This document shows positions 9,532-17,054 of a stretch of DNA of 55,028 bases, one piece after another. Source of the stretch: Acidimicrobiales bacterium (GTDB lineage Bacteria; Actinomycetota; Acidimicrobiia; Acidimicrobiales; Bog-793); NCBI GenBank assembly GCA_035533595.1, contig DATLTN010000049.1:1-55028 (forward strand). Reading direction: 5' to 3'. Each line of letters starts with the position of its first letter. Positions within the stretch are counted from its first letter, which is position 1. The position numbers were made by a program, and so were the translations under genes. Below the pieces are notes generated by a model. That model was given only the letters and a program-made list of their open reading frames with translations. It was not told where the DNA came from and did not search any database.

Positions 9532-10068
9532 GTGCTCCGCCGCCTGGTGACCGTCTTCGATGATCGCGTCGAGGCCCTGATCGCCCCGCTGCGGGGCAAC
9601 CGGGCTGCCGACCGAGTGTTTTACACCGCGTCCGCGGTCGGCGACTTCGGCCTCATCTGGGTCGTCTACGCGCTGCTGCGCGCGCTGCGCGGCGGACGGC
9701 TGAACGAGCGGGCCGCGATCCGGACCGTGGTCGCGACCGGGGTCGAGTCCGTCCTCGTGAACGCGATCCTGAAGTCCTTCGTCGGTCGCGGGCGCCCTGT
9801 CCAGGCCTTCGACCATCCCCTCCCCCTCCGCCAGCCGCTCTCGTCGAGCTTCCCCTCGGGCCACGCGACCGCAGCCTTCTGCGGCGCGACGATGCTCTCC
9901 GAGGCCGACGGTCTCGCACCCCTCTACCTCGCGACGGCAGGGGTCGTCGCGCTGTCGCGCGTCTATGTGCGGATCCACCACGCCTCCGACGTCGCCGCCG
10001 GGGTCGCGGTCGGCGTCGCCCTCGGCAAGCTCGGCAAGTGGCTCGTTCCCCTCGGGCGGCGGCGCTGA
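9532..10068 (+). CDS. PAP2 superfamily membrane phosphatase
   Basis: 178 residues with four to five hydrophobic segments. The three motifs of the acid phosphatase/vanadium haloperoxidase family are intact: KSFVGRGRP (K-x6-R-P), PSGH with the catalytic histidine, and [12 protein letters not shown] (S-R-x5-H-x3-D). Members dephosphorylate lipid phosphates such as phosphatidylglycerol phosphate or undecaprenyl pyrophosphate on the outer face of the membrane; which one cannot be told. A histidine-containing GDFG-I-W stretch precedes the motifs. The GTG start is placed by the TAACGT box. Confidence 0.92.
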   Translation: MLRRLVTVFDDRVEALIAPLRGNRAADRVFYTASAVGDFGLIWVVYALLRALRGGRLNERAAIRTVVATGVESVLVNAILKSFVGRGRPVQAFDHPLPLRQPLSSSFPSGHATAAFCGATMLSEADGLAPLYLATAGVVALSRVYVRIHHASDVAAGVAVGVALGKLGKWLVPLGRRR

Positions 10069-10075
10069 TCCTGCC

Positions 10076-10081
10076 TACGAT
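10076..10081 (+). promoter_or_regulatory. Putative -10 box for purE
   Basis: TACGAT lies 33 nt before the purE ATG. Unlike several neighbours this gives a leadered transcript, and a perfect AGGAGG site is present. Confidence 0.4.
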
Positions 10082-10114
10082 GCGGACCCACGTCCGACAC
10101 CAGCAGGAGGCGGC

Positions 10115-10606
10115 ATGAGCGTCGCGATCGTCATGGGAAGCGACTCCGACGAGGGCGTGATGCGCGCCGCCGCGGAGGCACTCGACGAGTTTGGCATCGC
10201 CTGGGAGATGCACGTCTTCTCGGCCCACCGGAGCCCGGACGCCACCCTCGCCTACGCGCGCGGTGCCGCGGACGCCGGCATCGAGGTGATCGTCGCCGGC
10301 GCGGGCGGCGCCGCGCACCTGCCGGGGGTCCTCGCCGCGGTGACCCCGCTGCCGGTCATCGGGGTGCCGATCGCGCTGAAGGCGCTCGACGGCCTCGACT
10401 CGCTGCTGTCGATCGTGCAGATGCCGCGCGGCATCCCCGTCGCCGCGGTCGCGATCGACAACGCCCGCAACGCCGGCCTCCTCGCGGTGCGCATCCTCGG
10501 CGTCGGCGACCCCGAGCTGCGCGCGAGGATCCGCGACTTCCAGGCGCGCCTCGCCGCCGAGGTCGGTGAGCGGGACGCCGCGATGCAAAGCCGCCTCGGC
10601 CGCTGA
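10115..10606 (+). CDS. purE: N5-carboxyaminoimidazole ribonucleotide mutase (class I PurE)
   Basis: Purine synthesis step converting N5-CAIR to CAIR. 163 residues, standard length. It contains [14 protein letters not shown], the FSAHRSPD histidine loop, [18 protein letters not shown] and [13 protein letters not shown], all active-site elements of class I PurE. The ATG at 10115 follows AGGAGG at about 7 nt. purK, its usual partner, is not adjacent in this window. The next gene, a ChbG-like deacetylase, follows after 20 nt and may be co-transcribed. Confidence 0.96.
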   Translation: MSVAIVMGSDSDEGVMRAAAEALDEFGIAWEMHVFSAHRSPDATLAYARGAADAGIEVIVAGAGGAAHLPGVLAAVTPLPVIGVPIALKALDGLDSLLSIVQMPRGIPVAAVAIDNARNAGLLAVRILGVGDPELRARIRDFQARLAAEVGERDAAMQSRLGR

Positions 10607-10626
10607 TCCCGCGCCGGAGCCTCGCC

Positions 10627-11451
10627 ATGGCAGCGCTCGTCGAACGCCTCGGCCTCGCGCCCGGCACCCGGGCCCTCGTCGTCTCCTGTGACGACCTCGG
10701 CTTCAGCCACGAGGCGAACACCGCTATCTACGGCGCGCTGCGCAGCGGTGCGGCCACCTCCGCCTCGCTGATGGTCCCGGGCCCCTGGGCGCGCGCCGCC
10801 GCCGCGGAGTACCGGGGTGAGGCGGTCGGGGTCCACCTCGTGCTGAACGCCGAGCTCGACCTCTACCGGTGGGGTCCGATCACCCACTCCCCGAGCCTGC
10901 TCGACGGCGACGGTGCCTTCCCGCGGACCGTCGACGACGTCTGGGAGCACGCCGACCTCGATGAGGTGCGTCGGGAGTGGCGCGCGCAGCTGGAGCGGGC
11001 GGTGCTCTGGGGCATCGGCGTCGACCACCTCGACGCCCACCTCGGCGGCGTCGAGCTGAAGCCCGAGTTCTTCGACGTCTATCTCGACCTCGCCGAGGAG
11101 TATCACCTGCCCGTCCGCCTCCCCGGCCCCGACGCCGAGCGCCGCCTCGGCTTCCCCTTCCGCGAGCTCGCCCACGAGCGCGGGATCGTCTCGCCCGACC
11201 GCGCGGTCGCGATGAGCGCCCTCGGGACGACCGTCGCCGAGATCCGGGCCGCAGTCGCAGGGCTCCCCGAAGGGGTGACCGAGGTCTACCTCCGGCCGGC
11301 GCTCGACTCGCCGGCGCTGCGCTACGCGGCACCGGACTGGGCGGAGCGGGTCCGCGAGGCAGAGCTGCTCGCCGAGGGGGCGCTCACGGTGGTCGGCGGG
11401 ACAGCCGTGGCGATCAGTTACCGCGTGCTCGCACAGCTGATGGGGCGCTGA
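10627..11451 (+). CDS. ChbG/HpnK family (YdjC-like) carbohydrate deacetylase
   Basis: 274 residues. Family landmarks are [13 protein letters not shown] (metal-binding aspartates), GVHLVLNAE (metal histidine) and [10 protein letters not shown] (second histidine pair). Members remove N- or O-acetyl groups from chitooligosaccharides, hopanoid sugars or other glycans using a divalent metal. The substrate is unknown. It lies 20 nt after purE, probably read through from its promoter, with a GGAG site ahead of the ATG. 11452-11573 downstream is comparatively AT-rich and carries the promoter of the next gene. Confidence 0.88.
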   Translation: MAALVERLGLAPGTRALVVSCDDLGFSHEANTAIYGALRSGAATSASLMVPGPWARAAAAEYRGEAVGVHLVLNAELDLYRWGPITHSPSLLDGDGAFPRTVDDVWEHADLDEVRREWRAQLERAVLWGIGVDHLDAHLGGVELKPEFFDVYLDLAEEYHLPVRLPGPDAERRLGFPFRELAHERGIVSPDRAVAMSALGTTVAEIRAAVAGLPEGVTEVYLRPALDSPALRYAAPDWAERVREAELLAEGALTVVGGTAVAISYRVLAQLMGR

Positions 11452-11560
11452 TCACCAGGGCGGCAAACGAACGGAATTGTCGCCGGACGCGCAAGTTTTC
11501 CTAACAAATCGCTAATAGTCGCCCCACGGAATGACCACGGGTTGACCATGGCCGCGAACC

Positions 11561-11566
11561 TAGGAT
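11561..11566 (+). promoter_or_regulatory. Putative -10 box, leaderless nucleotidyltransferase
   Basis: TAGGAT ends 7 nt before the ATG at 11574. The upstream 100 bases are unusually AT-rich for the window. A TTGACC occurs at 11542-11547, too close (13 nt) to be an ordinary -35. Confidence 0.5.
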
Positions 11567-11573
11567 CGAGCAC

Positions 11574-12479
11574 ATGCAGCTCGTCGTCCTCGCCGCGGGC
11601 CGCGGTCAGCGCTTCGGCGGGCTGAAGCAGCTCGCCGCGGTGGGGCCGAACGGCGAGGTGATCATGGACTACACCGTCGCCGCCGCCTACCGCTGCGGCT
11701 ACGAGTCCGTCGTGGTGATCGTCCGCGAGGAGATCCGCGAGGAGATCGCCTCGCACATCCGCCGCTGCTGGCCTTCTGAGCTCCCCGTCGAGCTCGTCTG
11801 CCAGCCGCCGGTCCCCGGCACCGCCCAGGCGGTCTACGCGGCGCGACCGGCGATCCACGGGCCCTTCGGCGTCGCGAACGCCGACGACCTCTACGGGGAC
11901 CACGCGATCGGGGCGCTCATGGGCCACTTCGAGCCAGACGGCGTCTCGGAGGCACCTTCGGACGCGCAGCGCCACGTGCTCGTCGCCTACGGCCTCTCCC
12001 ACACGGTGCTCAACAACCGTCCGCTCACCCGCGGCCTGTGTGAGGTGGACGAGGACCAGCGCCTCACCGCGATCGCGGAGCACGTCGTCTCGCTGCGGGA
12101 GGACGGCCAGTTCGACTGCCGGCCACTCCCGAGCAACGACCCGCACGCGGCGCGGCACCTCGAGGAGCTCGCACCGAAGGTCCTCGCCGGCGACGAGCTC
12201 ACCTCGATGAACCTGTGGGGCTTCCACCCCCGGATGCTCGAGCACCTCGGCACCGCCCTCGAGCACTTCGACCTCGAGACGGCGGCGCGCGAGCTGCTCC
12301 TCCCCGACGTGGTCGGCAAGGTGGTCGCGAGCGCCGAGGACGAGGTCCAGGTGACGACGACGACGAGTCGCTGCATCGGGCTCACGAGCCGCGACGACCT
12401 AGCCGTCGTCCGCGAGGAGCTCGGCTTCGCCGCGGCGCGCGCCGCCACCGGCAGCCCGGAGACCGCGCCGGCGATCTGA
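11574..12479 (+). CDS. Nucleotidyltransferase family protein (sugar-nucleotide pyrophosphorylase-like)
   Basis: 301 residues. The N-terminus LVVLAAGRGQRFGGLKQLAAV is the glycine-rich nucleotide-binding loop plus the lysine of the NTP-transferase fold. GTAQAVYAARPAIHGPFGVANADDLYG carries the sugar-nucleotidyltransferase G-T/A-Q motif and the metal-binding D-D. SMNLWGFHPRML is the typical C-terminal sheet region. No left-handed beta-helix follows. The sugar is not predictable. It is a monocistronic-looking unit with its own promoter. Confidence 0.85.
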   Translation: MQLVVLAAGRGQRFGGLKQLAAVGPNGEVIMDYTVAAAYRCGYESVVVIVREEIREEIASHIRRCWPSELPVELVCQPPVPGTAQAVYAARPAIHGPFGVANADDLYGDHAIGALMGHFEPDGVSEAPSDAQRHVLVAYGLSHTVLNNRPLTRGLCEVDEDQRLTAIAEHVVSLREDGQFDCRPLPSNDPHAARHLEELAPKVLAGDELTSMNLWGFHPRMLEHLGTALEHFDLETAARELLLPDVVGKVVASAEDEVQVTTTTSRCIGLTSRDDLAVVREELGFAAARAATGSPETAPAI

Positions 12480-12517
12480 CGGGCGAGCGCGACGGGCCGC
12501 CTCGTGACGCACCTCGG

Positions 12518-12523
12518 TACGAT
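12518..12523 (+). promoter_or_regulatory. Putative -10 box, leaderless class IV aminotransferase
   Basis: TACGAT ends 6 nt before the ATG at 12530. There is no Shine-Dalgarno sequence in the short upstream segment. Confidence 0.5.
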
Positions 12524-12529
12524 CGGCGG

Positions 12530-13354
12530 ATGCCACTCGCCTACGTGAACGGCGCCCTCCTCGCCGAGGAGGACGCCCGCATCTCGGTCTTCGACCACGG
12601 CCTCGTCGTCGGCGACGGCGTCTTCGAGACGGTCCTCCTCCACAACGGCGCGCCCTTCGCCCTCACGCGCCACCTGCAACGCCTCGAGCGCTCTGCGACG
12701 GGCCTCGGGATCTCTCCTCCGCCGAGCGAGGAGGTCGCCGCGGCGGTGGCGGCCGTGGTCGGCTCGGTCGACTACCTCCTCGGGCGCATCCGCATCACGG
12801 TGACCGCCGGCCTCGGACCCCTCGGCTCGGGGAGGATCCCCGGGCCGCCCACGCTCGTCGTCGCCTGCAGCGAGGTCGAGGACGAGGACCACCTCGGCCG
12901 CGCCGCGATCGTGCCCTGGACGCGCAACGAGCACGGCGCTCTCACCGGCCTAAAGACCACCTCGTACGCGGAGAACGCCCTCGCGCTCGCCCGCGCCGCC
13001 GAGGAGGGCGCCGACGAGGCCCTCTTCGCCAACACCGCCGGAATGCTCTGCGAGGGGACGGGCTCGAACATCTTCGTCGTCCACGAAGGCGAGCTCGTCA
13101 CCCCGCCGCTCTCCTCGGGCTGTCTCGCCGGGGTCACCCGCGCGCTCGTCCTCGAGCGGATCGCGGGACACGAGGCGGACGTCCCGATGGCCGAGCTCGA
13201 CTCGCCGAGGGTCACCGAGGCCTTTCTCACCTCGACGATCCGCGGCGTCCAACCGCTCGCCTGTCTCGGCAGGCGGGAGCTCGCGGCACCGGGGCCCGAG
13301 AGCGAGAAGGCCGCGCTCTGTTACCGCGAGCTCCTCGGCGAGGTGGACCCGTGA
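12530..13354 (+). CDS. Class IV PLP-dependent aminotransferase (aminodeoxychorismate lyase or branched-chain aminotransferase-like)
   Basis: 274 residues. AYVNGALLAEEDARISVFDHGLVVGDGVFETV is the characteristic N-terminal domain of the class (given here in outline), and the PLP-binding lysine is K142 in GLKTTSYAENALA. EGTGSNIFVV and TRALVLERIA are further signatures. Length and sequence fit 4-amino-4-deoxychorismate lyase (PabC, folate pathway), but D-amino acid or branched-chain transaminases share these motifs. No pabA/pabB lies nearby; aroC, the chorismate source, is 10 kb away. Confidence 0.88.
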   Translation: MPLAYVNGALLAEEDARISVFDHGLVVGDGVFETVLLHNGAPFALTRHLQRLERSATGLGISPPPSEEVAAAVAAVVGSVDYLLGRIRITVTAGLGPLGSGRIPGPPTLVVACSEVEDEDHLGRAAIVPWTRNEHGALTGLKTTSYAENALALARAAEEGADEALFANTAGMLCEGTGSNIFVVHEGELVTPPLSSGCLAGVTRALVLERIAGHEADVPMAELDSPRVTEAFLTSTIRGVQPLACLGRRELAAPGPESEKAALCYRELLGEVDP

Positions 13355-13388
13355 CGGGGACACCGCCCCGGTCCGTCGACACCGTGGC

Positions 13389-13625
13389 GTGAGCGAAGGA
13401 CCCGGCCTCGGCAACTTCGTCGAGGACCCCCTCACCGGCGAGCTCGCCGAGGTCCGGCGGATCCAGCCCTACGCAGCGGAGAAGGAGTACCGCTGCCCGG
13501 GCTGCAACCAGGAGATCTTCGCCGGCACCGGCCACGTGGTCGTCGTGCCGCTGTCGACGCCCTCCGAGCGCCGCCACTGGCACCTCGCCTGCTGGGACCG
13601 ACGGGGCCGCAGAGCTGGTCGCTGA
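13389..13625 (+). CDS. Small actinobacterial zinc-ribbon-like protein (often mis-named ATP/GTP-binding protein)
   Basis: 78 residues from a GTG. The conserved block YRCPGCNQEIFAGTGHVVV has a C-x2-C pair, and the end ERRHWHLACW adds two histidines and a third cysteine, which together look like a metal site. Short proteins of this pattern are widespread in actinobacteria and carry a misleading ATP/GTP-binding label; no nucleotide motif is visible. It follows the aminotransferase after 34 nt. The function is unknown. Confidence 0.72.
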   Translation: MSEGPGLGNFVEDPLTGELAEVRRIQPYAAEKEYRCPGCNQEIFAGTGHVVVVPLSTPSERRHWHLACWDRRGRRAGR

Positions 13626-13668
13626 GCACCCGCGCAGGGCGCCCGCGCACCCCGCGGCCACACGCCAG

Positions 13669-13674
13669 TAGCAT
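13669..13674 (+). promoter_or_regulatory. Putative -10 box, leaderless DUF2510 gene
   Basis: TAGCAT ends 6 nt before the ATG at 13681 and supports that codon over the internal ATG 24 bases later. Confidence 0.5.
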
Positions 13675-13680
13675 CGCGCC

Positions 13681-14178
13681 ATGTCATTAGCGACGGAGGG
13701 GCCGATGAGCAACGCCTTTCTGTTCGTCGCGATCTGGCTCGCATGCGCGCCCTCGGGCTACCGGATCTCGGTCCGGCACCAGCTCCAGCGGGGTGTCACG
13801 CCCTGGAACTTCCCCTCGATCGTCTGGGCGCTGATCTGCCTCGCGACCGGCCCGCTCGGCATCCTCGTCGAGTTCTTCGCCGGCGTGACGACGCGGCCGG
13901 CGCCCAGCCCGCCCGCCGCCGAGCACGGCGAGCGGGCCACGGTCGGGCGCGTCGACCTCCCCGTTCGCAGAGAAGCGGTTGCCGAGATCCCCGATGAGCT
14001 GCCGATCAACCCGGCGGCAGGGCTCGCGTCACCGCGGACCGCCGACGGCACGACGGCGCTGTTCGGCTGGTACCCCGACGTCCTGCGCCGCCACGAGTTC
14101 CGCTACTTCGACGGCAAGTACTGGAGCGAGCACGTCGCCGACGCAGGCGTGGTCTCGACCGACCCCGTACAGCGCTAG
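13681..14178 (+). CDS. DUF2510 domain membrane protein
   Basis: 165 residues. Two hydrophobic segments (about residues 10-25 and 42-64, the second reading IVWALICLATGPLGILVEFF) are followed by a proline/alanine-rich linker and a C-terminal DUF2510 motif. That motif reads GWYPDVLRRHEFRYFDGKYW; this short tryptophan-rich module is common in actinobacterial membrane proteins. The role is unknown. Its TAG stop shares the palindrome CTAG with the stop of the convergent DUF2469 gene. Confidence 0.8.
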   Translation: MSLATEGPMSNAFLFVAIWLACAPSGYRISVRHQLQRGVTPWNFPSIVWALICLATGPLGILVEFFAGVTTRPAPSPPAAEHGERATVGRVDLPVRREAVAEIPDELPINPAAGLASPRTADGTTALFGWYPDVLRRHEFRYFDGKYWSEHVADAGVVSTDPVQR

Positions 14179-14471
14179 AGATCCTTCTCCGGCAGCGCCT
14201 CGACGTTCACGTCGCGCACCGTGACGACGTTCACCGAGGAGACAAAGCGCGCCGGGCGGTACATGTCCCAGACCCAGGCGTCGCCGAGCTCGACCTCGAA
14301 ATAGGTCGTGCCCGCCCCTTCGTGCGGCGTGACCTTGACGTCGTTCGCCAGATAGAAGCGTCGCTCGGTCTCGACGACGAACTTGAACATCGGGAGCACA
14401 GCCCGGTACTCCTGGTACAGCGCGAGCTCGATCTCCGCCTCGAACTGGTCGAGCTCCTCTTCGGCGCTCAT
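14175..14471 (-). CDS. DUF2469 family protein
   Basis: 98 residues starting MSAEEELDQFEAEIELALYQ, with YRAVLPMFKFVVETERRFYLAND and a TTYFEVELGDAWVWDMYRPARF core. This is the DUF2469 family (Rv2901c type), nearly restricted to actinobacteria and normally next to rnhB. Here rnhB and lepB are missing, and the gene follows rplS directly (12 nt), closing the housekeeping array. The function is unknown. Confidence 0.9.
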   Translation of the reverse strand: MSAEEELDQFEAEIELALYQEYRAVLPMFKFVVETERRFYLANDVKVTPHEGAGTTYFEVELGDAWVWDMYRPARFVSSVNVVTVRDVNVEALPEKDL

Positions 14472-14483
14472 GGGCGACCTCGC

Positions 14484-14834
14484 TCAGCGAGCGACGCGAC
14501 GCTCTTTGATCTTGGCGGCGCGGCCCACCCGGTCGCGCAGGTAGTAGAGCTTGGCGCGCCGCACGTCGCCCTCGGTGATCCGCTCGATCTGGGCGATGAT
14601 CGGGGAGTGCACCGGGAAGGTGCGCTCCACGCCGACGCCGAAGCTCACCTTGCGGACGCTGAAGGTCTCACGCGCCCCCGAGCCCTGACGGCGGATGACG
14701 GCGCCCTGGAAGATCTGGATGCGCTCGCGGGTCCCCTCCACCACGCGAACGTGCACCTTCACGGTGTCCCCAGGGCGGAAGGGGGGGACGTCGTCGCGCA
14801 GGGTCGCGCGGTCGACGAGGTCGGTGGGGTTCAT
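14484..14834 (-). CDS. rplS: 50S ribosomal protein L19
   Basis: 116 residues with the family landmarks [49 protein letters not shown] and the end [20 protein letters not shown]19 sits at the 30S-50S interface. The ATG overlaps the trmD stop (ATGA), so translation is probably coupled. Confidence 0.98.
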   Translation of the reverse strand: MNPTDLVDRATLRDDVPPFRPGDTVKVHVRVVEGTRERIQIFQGAVIRRQGSGARETFSVRKVSFGVGVERTFPVHSPIIAQIERITEGDVRRAKLYYLRDRVGRAAKIKERRVAR

Positions 14835-15649
14835 TGCCGGTCAGTCTCCTCGGGGGGCTCCACTGCGGTGACGGGCGTCTCCGCCTCGTCGTCCGCGGTC
14901 GGTAGAGGATAGCCGTGCTCGGAGAGCAGCCGCGCCTCGTCCCCGCTGAGGCCGCCCCGGCGGGCGATGAGGTCGGGGCGACGGGCCGCCGTGCGCGCCA
15001 GCGCCGCGGCACGCCGCCAGCGGGCGACCCGACCGTGGTCTCCGGAGAGGAGCACCTCGGGGACCTGCGCACCCCGGAACTCCGCCGGCCTCGTGTACTG
15101 CGGGTACTCGAGCAAGCCGGTCGTGAAGCTCTCGTCCTCGACCGAGGACTCGTTGCCGAGGGCCCCCGGGATCAGCCGGCAGACCGCCTCGACGACGACA
15201 AGCGCAGCGAGCTCGCCCCCCGCGAGCACGTAGTCGCCGATCGACAGCTCCCCGTCGACGAGGCCGGTGACGACCCGCTCGTCGACCCCCTCGTAGCGGC
15301 CGCAGAGGAGGGAGAAGCCCCCCTCGAGTCGCGAGAGCTCGAGGGCGCGGGCCTGGTCGAAGCGCTCGCCCCCCGCGGAGAGGAGGAAGAGCGGCCGCGG
15401 CGGCGCGAAGAGCTCGACCGCGGCGAACAGCGGAGCGGGAGCGAGCACCATCCCCGCCCCGCCTCCGAAGGGTGCGTCGTCGACGCTGCGCCGAGCGTCG
15501 GTGGCACCGGCGCGCAGGTCGTGCACGGCGACCTCGAGCAGCCCCTCGCGTCGCGCCCTGCCGAGGATCCCGACCTCGAGGTAATGGGCGAGGGCCTCGG
15601 GGAAGATCGACAGCAGCGCGATCCGGCGCTGCGCGCCCCCGCCGCTCAC
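14831..15649 (-). CDS. trmD: tRNA (guanine-37-N1)-methyltransferase
   Basis: 272 residues of a SPOUT-class enzyme that methylates G37 of tRNAs to prevent frameshifting. [10 protein letters not shown] starts the domain. [25 protein letters not shown] and [17 protein letters not shown] build the trefoil-knot SAM site. A C-terminal tRNA-recognition domain contains [15 protein letters not shown]. The tail (about 20 residues) is acidic and unstructured-looking. The GTG start overlaps the rimM stop (GTGA). Confidence 0.97.
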   Translation of the reverse strand: MSGGGAQRRIALLSIFPEALAHYLEVGILGRARREGLLEVAVHDLRAGATDARRSVDDAPFGGGAGMVLAPAPLFAAVELFAPPRPLFLLSAGGERFDQARALELSRLEGGFSLLCGRYEGVDERVVTGLVDGELSIGDYVLAGGELAALVVVEAVCRLIPGALGNESSVEDESFTTGLLEYPQYTRPAEFRGAQVPEVLLSGDHGRVARWRRAAALARTAARRPDLIARRGGLSGDEARLLSEHGYPLPTADDEAETPVTAVEPPEETDRQ

Positions 15650-16116
15650 CCGAAGAGGCCCTCGGGAACCTCCACCGTCACCTTCCCCTCCGCGAGGCCG
15701 GTCACGAACCGCACCGGCACGTAGCCGTCGTCGACGACGAGAAGATCACTCGCCGGGTTCGCCTCGATGGAGCGCACCGGGCCGTGGCTCACGCCCAGCT
15801 GGTCGACGAGCTCCGCGCCGATGAGGTCGTGCACGAAGAGGACGTCGGGGTCCTCGACCGCCTCTGCGCTCAGCACGAGGCCGCGCAGCGCCTCGGCCGC
15901 GTCGTGGTCGTCGATGCCCGCGAAGCAGACGAGGTAGCGGCCCTGATGGGGACGCGCGGTGAGCACCTCGAGGGTGCGTGCTGCCTCCCCGGGCACTGAC
16001 GCCGTGAGCAGCGAGCCGGCATCCAGGCGGTCGGGACGATTCGTCACGAGGGAGACCACGACCTCACCGCGCAGGCCGTGAGGACGGACGATCCTCCCGA
16101 CTTCGAGCAGCGCCAT
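15646..16116 (-). CDS. rimM: 16S rRNA-processing protein RimM
   Basis: 156 residues beginning MALLEVGRIVRPHGLRGEV, the canonical N-terminus of this 30S maturation factor, which binds S19. The PRC-barrel half has VGRLVD-like elements (ELVDQLGVSHGPVRSIEANPA) and the end VPVRFVTGLAEGKVTVEVPEG. In-frame codons up to 16164 are open but antisense-like, so the ATG at 16116 is used, 10 nt after khpA. Confidence 0.96.
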   Translation of the reverse strand: MALLEVGRIVRPHGLRGEVVVSLVTNRPDRLDAGSLLTASVPGEAARTLEVLTARPHQGRYLVCFAGIDDHDAAEALRGLVLSAEAVEDPDVLFVHDLIGAELVDQLGVSHGPVRSIEANPASDLLVVDDGYVPVRFVTGLAEGKVTVEVPEGLFG

Positions 16117-16126
16117 CGGCGCCCGG

Positions 16127-16513
16127 TCAGTCGACGATGTCGACGGACGCGTCGGCGCCGTCACGCGCCGCGGCGGCGCGCACGACGGCGCGGATCGCCT
16201 GCGCGACCCGTCCGCGCTTGCCGATCACGCGGCCCATGTCGCCGGGCGCGACGTGCAGCGAGAGCCGGGTCTGGCCACGGGACTCGCTCGCCTCGATGAC
16301 GACGGCCTCGGGCTCCTCGACGATCGAGCGGGCGACGTGCTCGAGCACCGCCTGCGCGGTGCCGCCGGTGACGCGGTTGACGTCCTCGGCCGGCTCGGCA
16401 GCCTCCTCGACGAAGTCCTCCTCGACGAAGTCCTCCTCGTCGAAGGCCTCGTCGTCGTCATCGTCGTCGATCGACGCCTCGGGGAGGTCGGGGGGCTGAA
16501 AGGGCTCGCTCAT
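16127..16513 (-). CDS. khpA: KH-domain RNA-binding protein with acidic N-terminal extension
   Basis: 128 residues. Residues about 50-128 are a single type II KH domain like KhpA (Rv2908c type): AVLEHVARSIVEEPEAVVI, the G-x-x-G loop in GRVIGKRGRVAQAIR, and a closing VDIVD. KhpA proteins are normally about 80 residues. This one carries some 48 extra acidic residues at the front, including a run of six aspartates and a repeated EEDFV unit. The ATG overlaps the rpsP stop (ATGA). A shorter form starting inside the coding sequence cannot be excluded. Confidence 0.92.
   Translation of the reverse strand: MSEPFQPPDLPEASIDDDDDDEAFDEEDFVEEDFVEEAAEPAEDVNRVTGGTAQAVLEHVARSIVEEPEAVVIEASESRGQTRLSLHVAPGDMGRVIGKRGRVAQAIRAVVRAAAARDGADASVDIVD
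16401..16445. repeat. Three tandem 15-bp units inside khpA
   Basis: Units 16401-16415, 16416-16430 and 16431-16445 are nearly identical (consensus TCCTCCTCGACGAAG on the plus strand) and encode the repeated acidic block of the KhpA N-terminus. Copy number may vary between strains by slippage. Confidence 0.8.
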
Positions 16514-16998
16514 GCTTCGGCGTCCGCGGACTCTGCGGCTGCCTCGTCGGCGACAACCTCGTCGGCAGCGACCTCGGCGACAACCTCGTCGGCGCTCGGC
16601 TCCTCGGAGATGGGGGTCGCCTTCGCGGCGGGAGCAGCTGCGGCCGGGACCTTCGGGGCCTCGGCCTTGGCCGCCTCAGCCTTGGGGGCGGCCGTCTTCG
16701 CGGGCGTCCCCTTCTTCGTGACCACCGAGGCCTTCGGGTGGGCGGCGCTGAAGGTCGCCCAGGCCCCGGAGATCTCGAGGAGCTTGCGCACGGTCTCGGT
16801 CGGCTGCGCGCCCTTCTCCAGCCAGGAGAGGGCCTTGTCGTTGTCGAGGTTGATCACCGAAGGCTCCGCGCGCGGCGCGTAGGTGCCCACGATCTCGATG
16901 AACCGTCCGTCACGAGGTGAGTGACTGTCGGAGGCGACGATCCGGTAGCTCGGTTGCTTCTTCTTTCCGACCCGCATGAGGCGGAGTTTTACGGACAC
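16510..16998 (-). CDS. rpsP: 30S ribosomal protein S16 with long acidic tail
   Basis: 162 residues. The first 85 are standard S16 (KLRLMRVGKKKQPSYRIVAS, DGRFIEIVGTYAPR, ALSWLEKGAQPTETVRKLL). Then comes an Ala/Lys/Pro spacer, and the last about 30 residues are Ala/Glu/Asp/Val repeats of ADEVVA type, as in other actinobacterial S16 proteins. The start is a GTG with AGAGGAAA upstream. It begins the ATGA/GTGA-coupled rpsP-khpA-rimM-trmD-rplS string; 17000-17054 separates it from ffh. Confidence 0.97.
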   Translation of the reverse strand: MSVKLRLMRVGKKKQPSYRIVASDSHSPRDGRFIEIVGTYAPRAEPSVINLDNDKALSWLEKGAQPTETVRKLLEISGAWATFSAAHPKASVVTKKGTPAKTAAPKAEAAKAEAPKVPAAAAPAAKATPISEEPSADEVVAEVAADEVVADEAAAESADAEA

Positions 16999-17054
16999 AG
17001 CGTTTCCTCTTTGCTTTCTGGTTGTCGCGATTGTCTCACGTGGGCACGGGGTCG

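Noticed and set aside
7195-14178. Overlapping convergent stop codons (7195-7198 and 14175-14178) as signs of pseudogenes
   Set aside because: All four proteins are full length with intact motifs; the overlaps only reflect compact packing.
16401-16445. Tandem 15-bp units as a possible CRISPR or VNTR locus outside genes
   Set aside because: The units are in frame inside khpA, contiguous without spacers, and simply encode an acidic peptide repeat.
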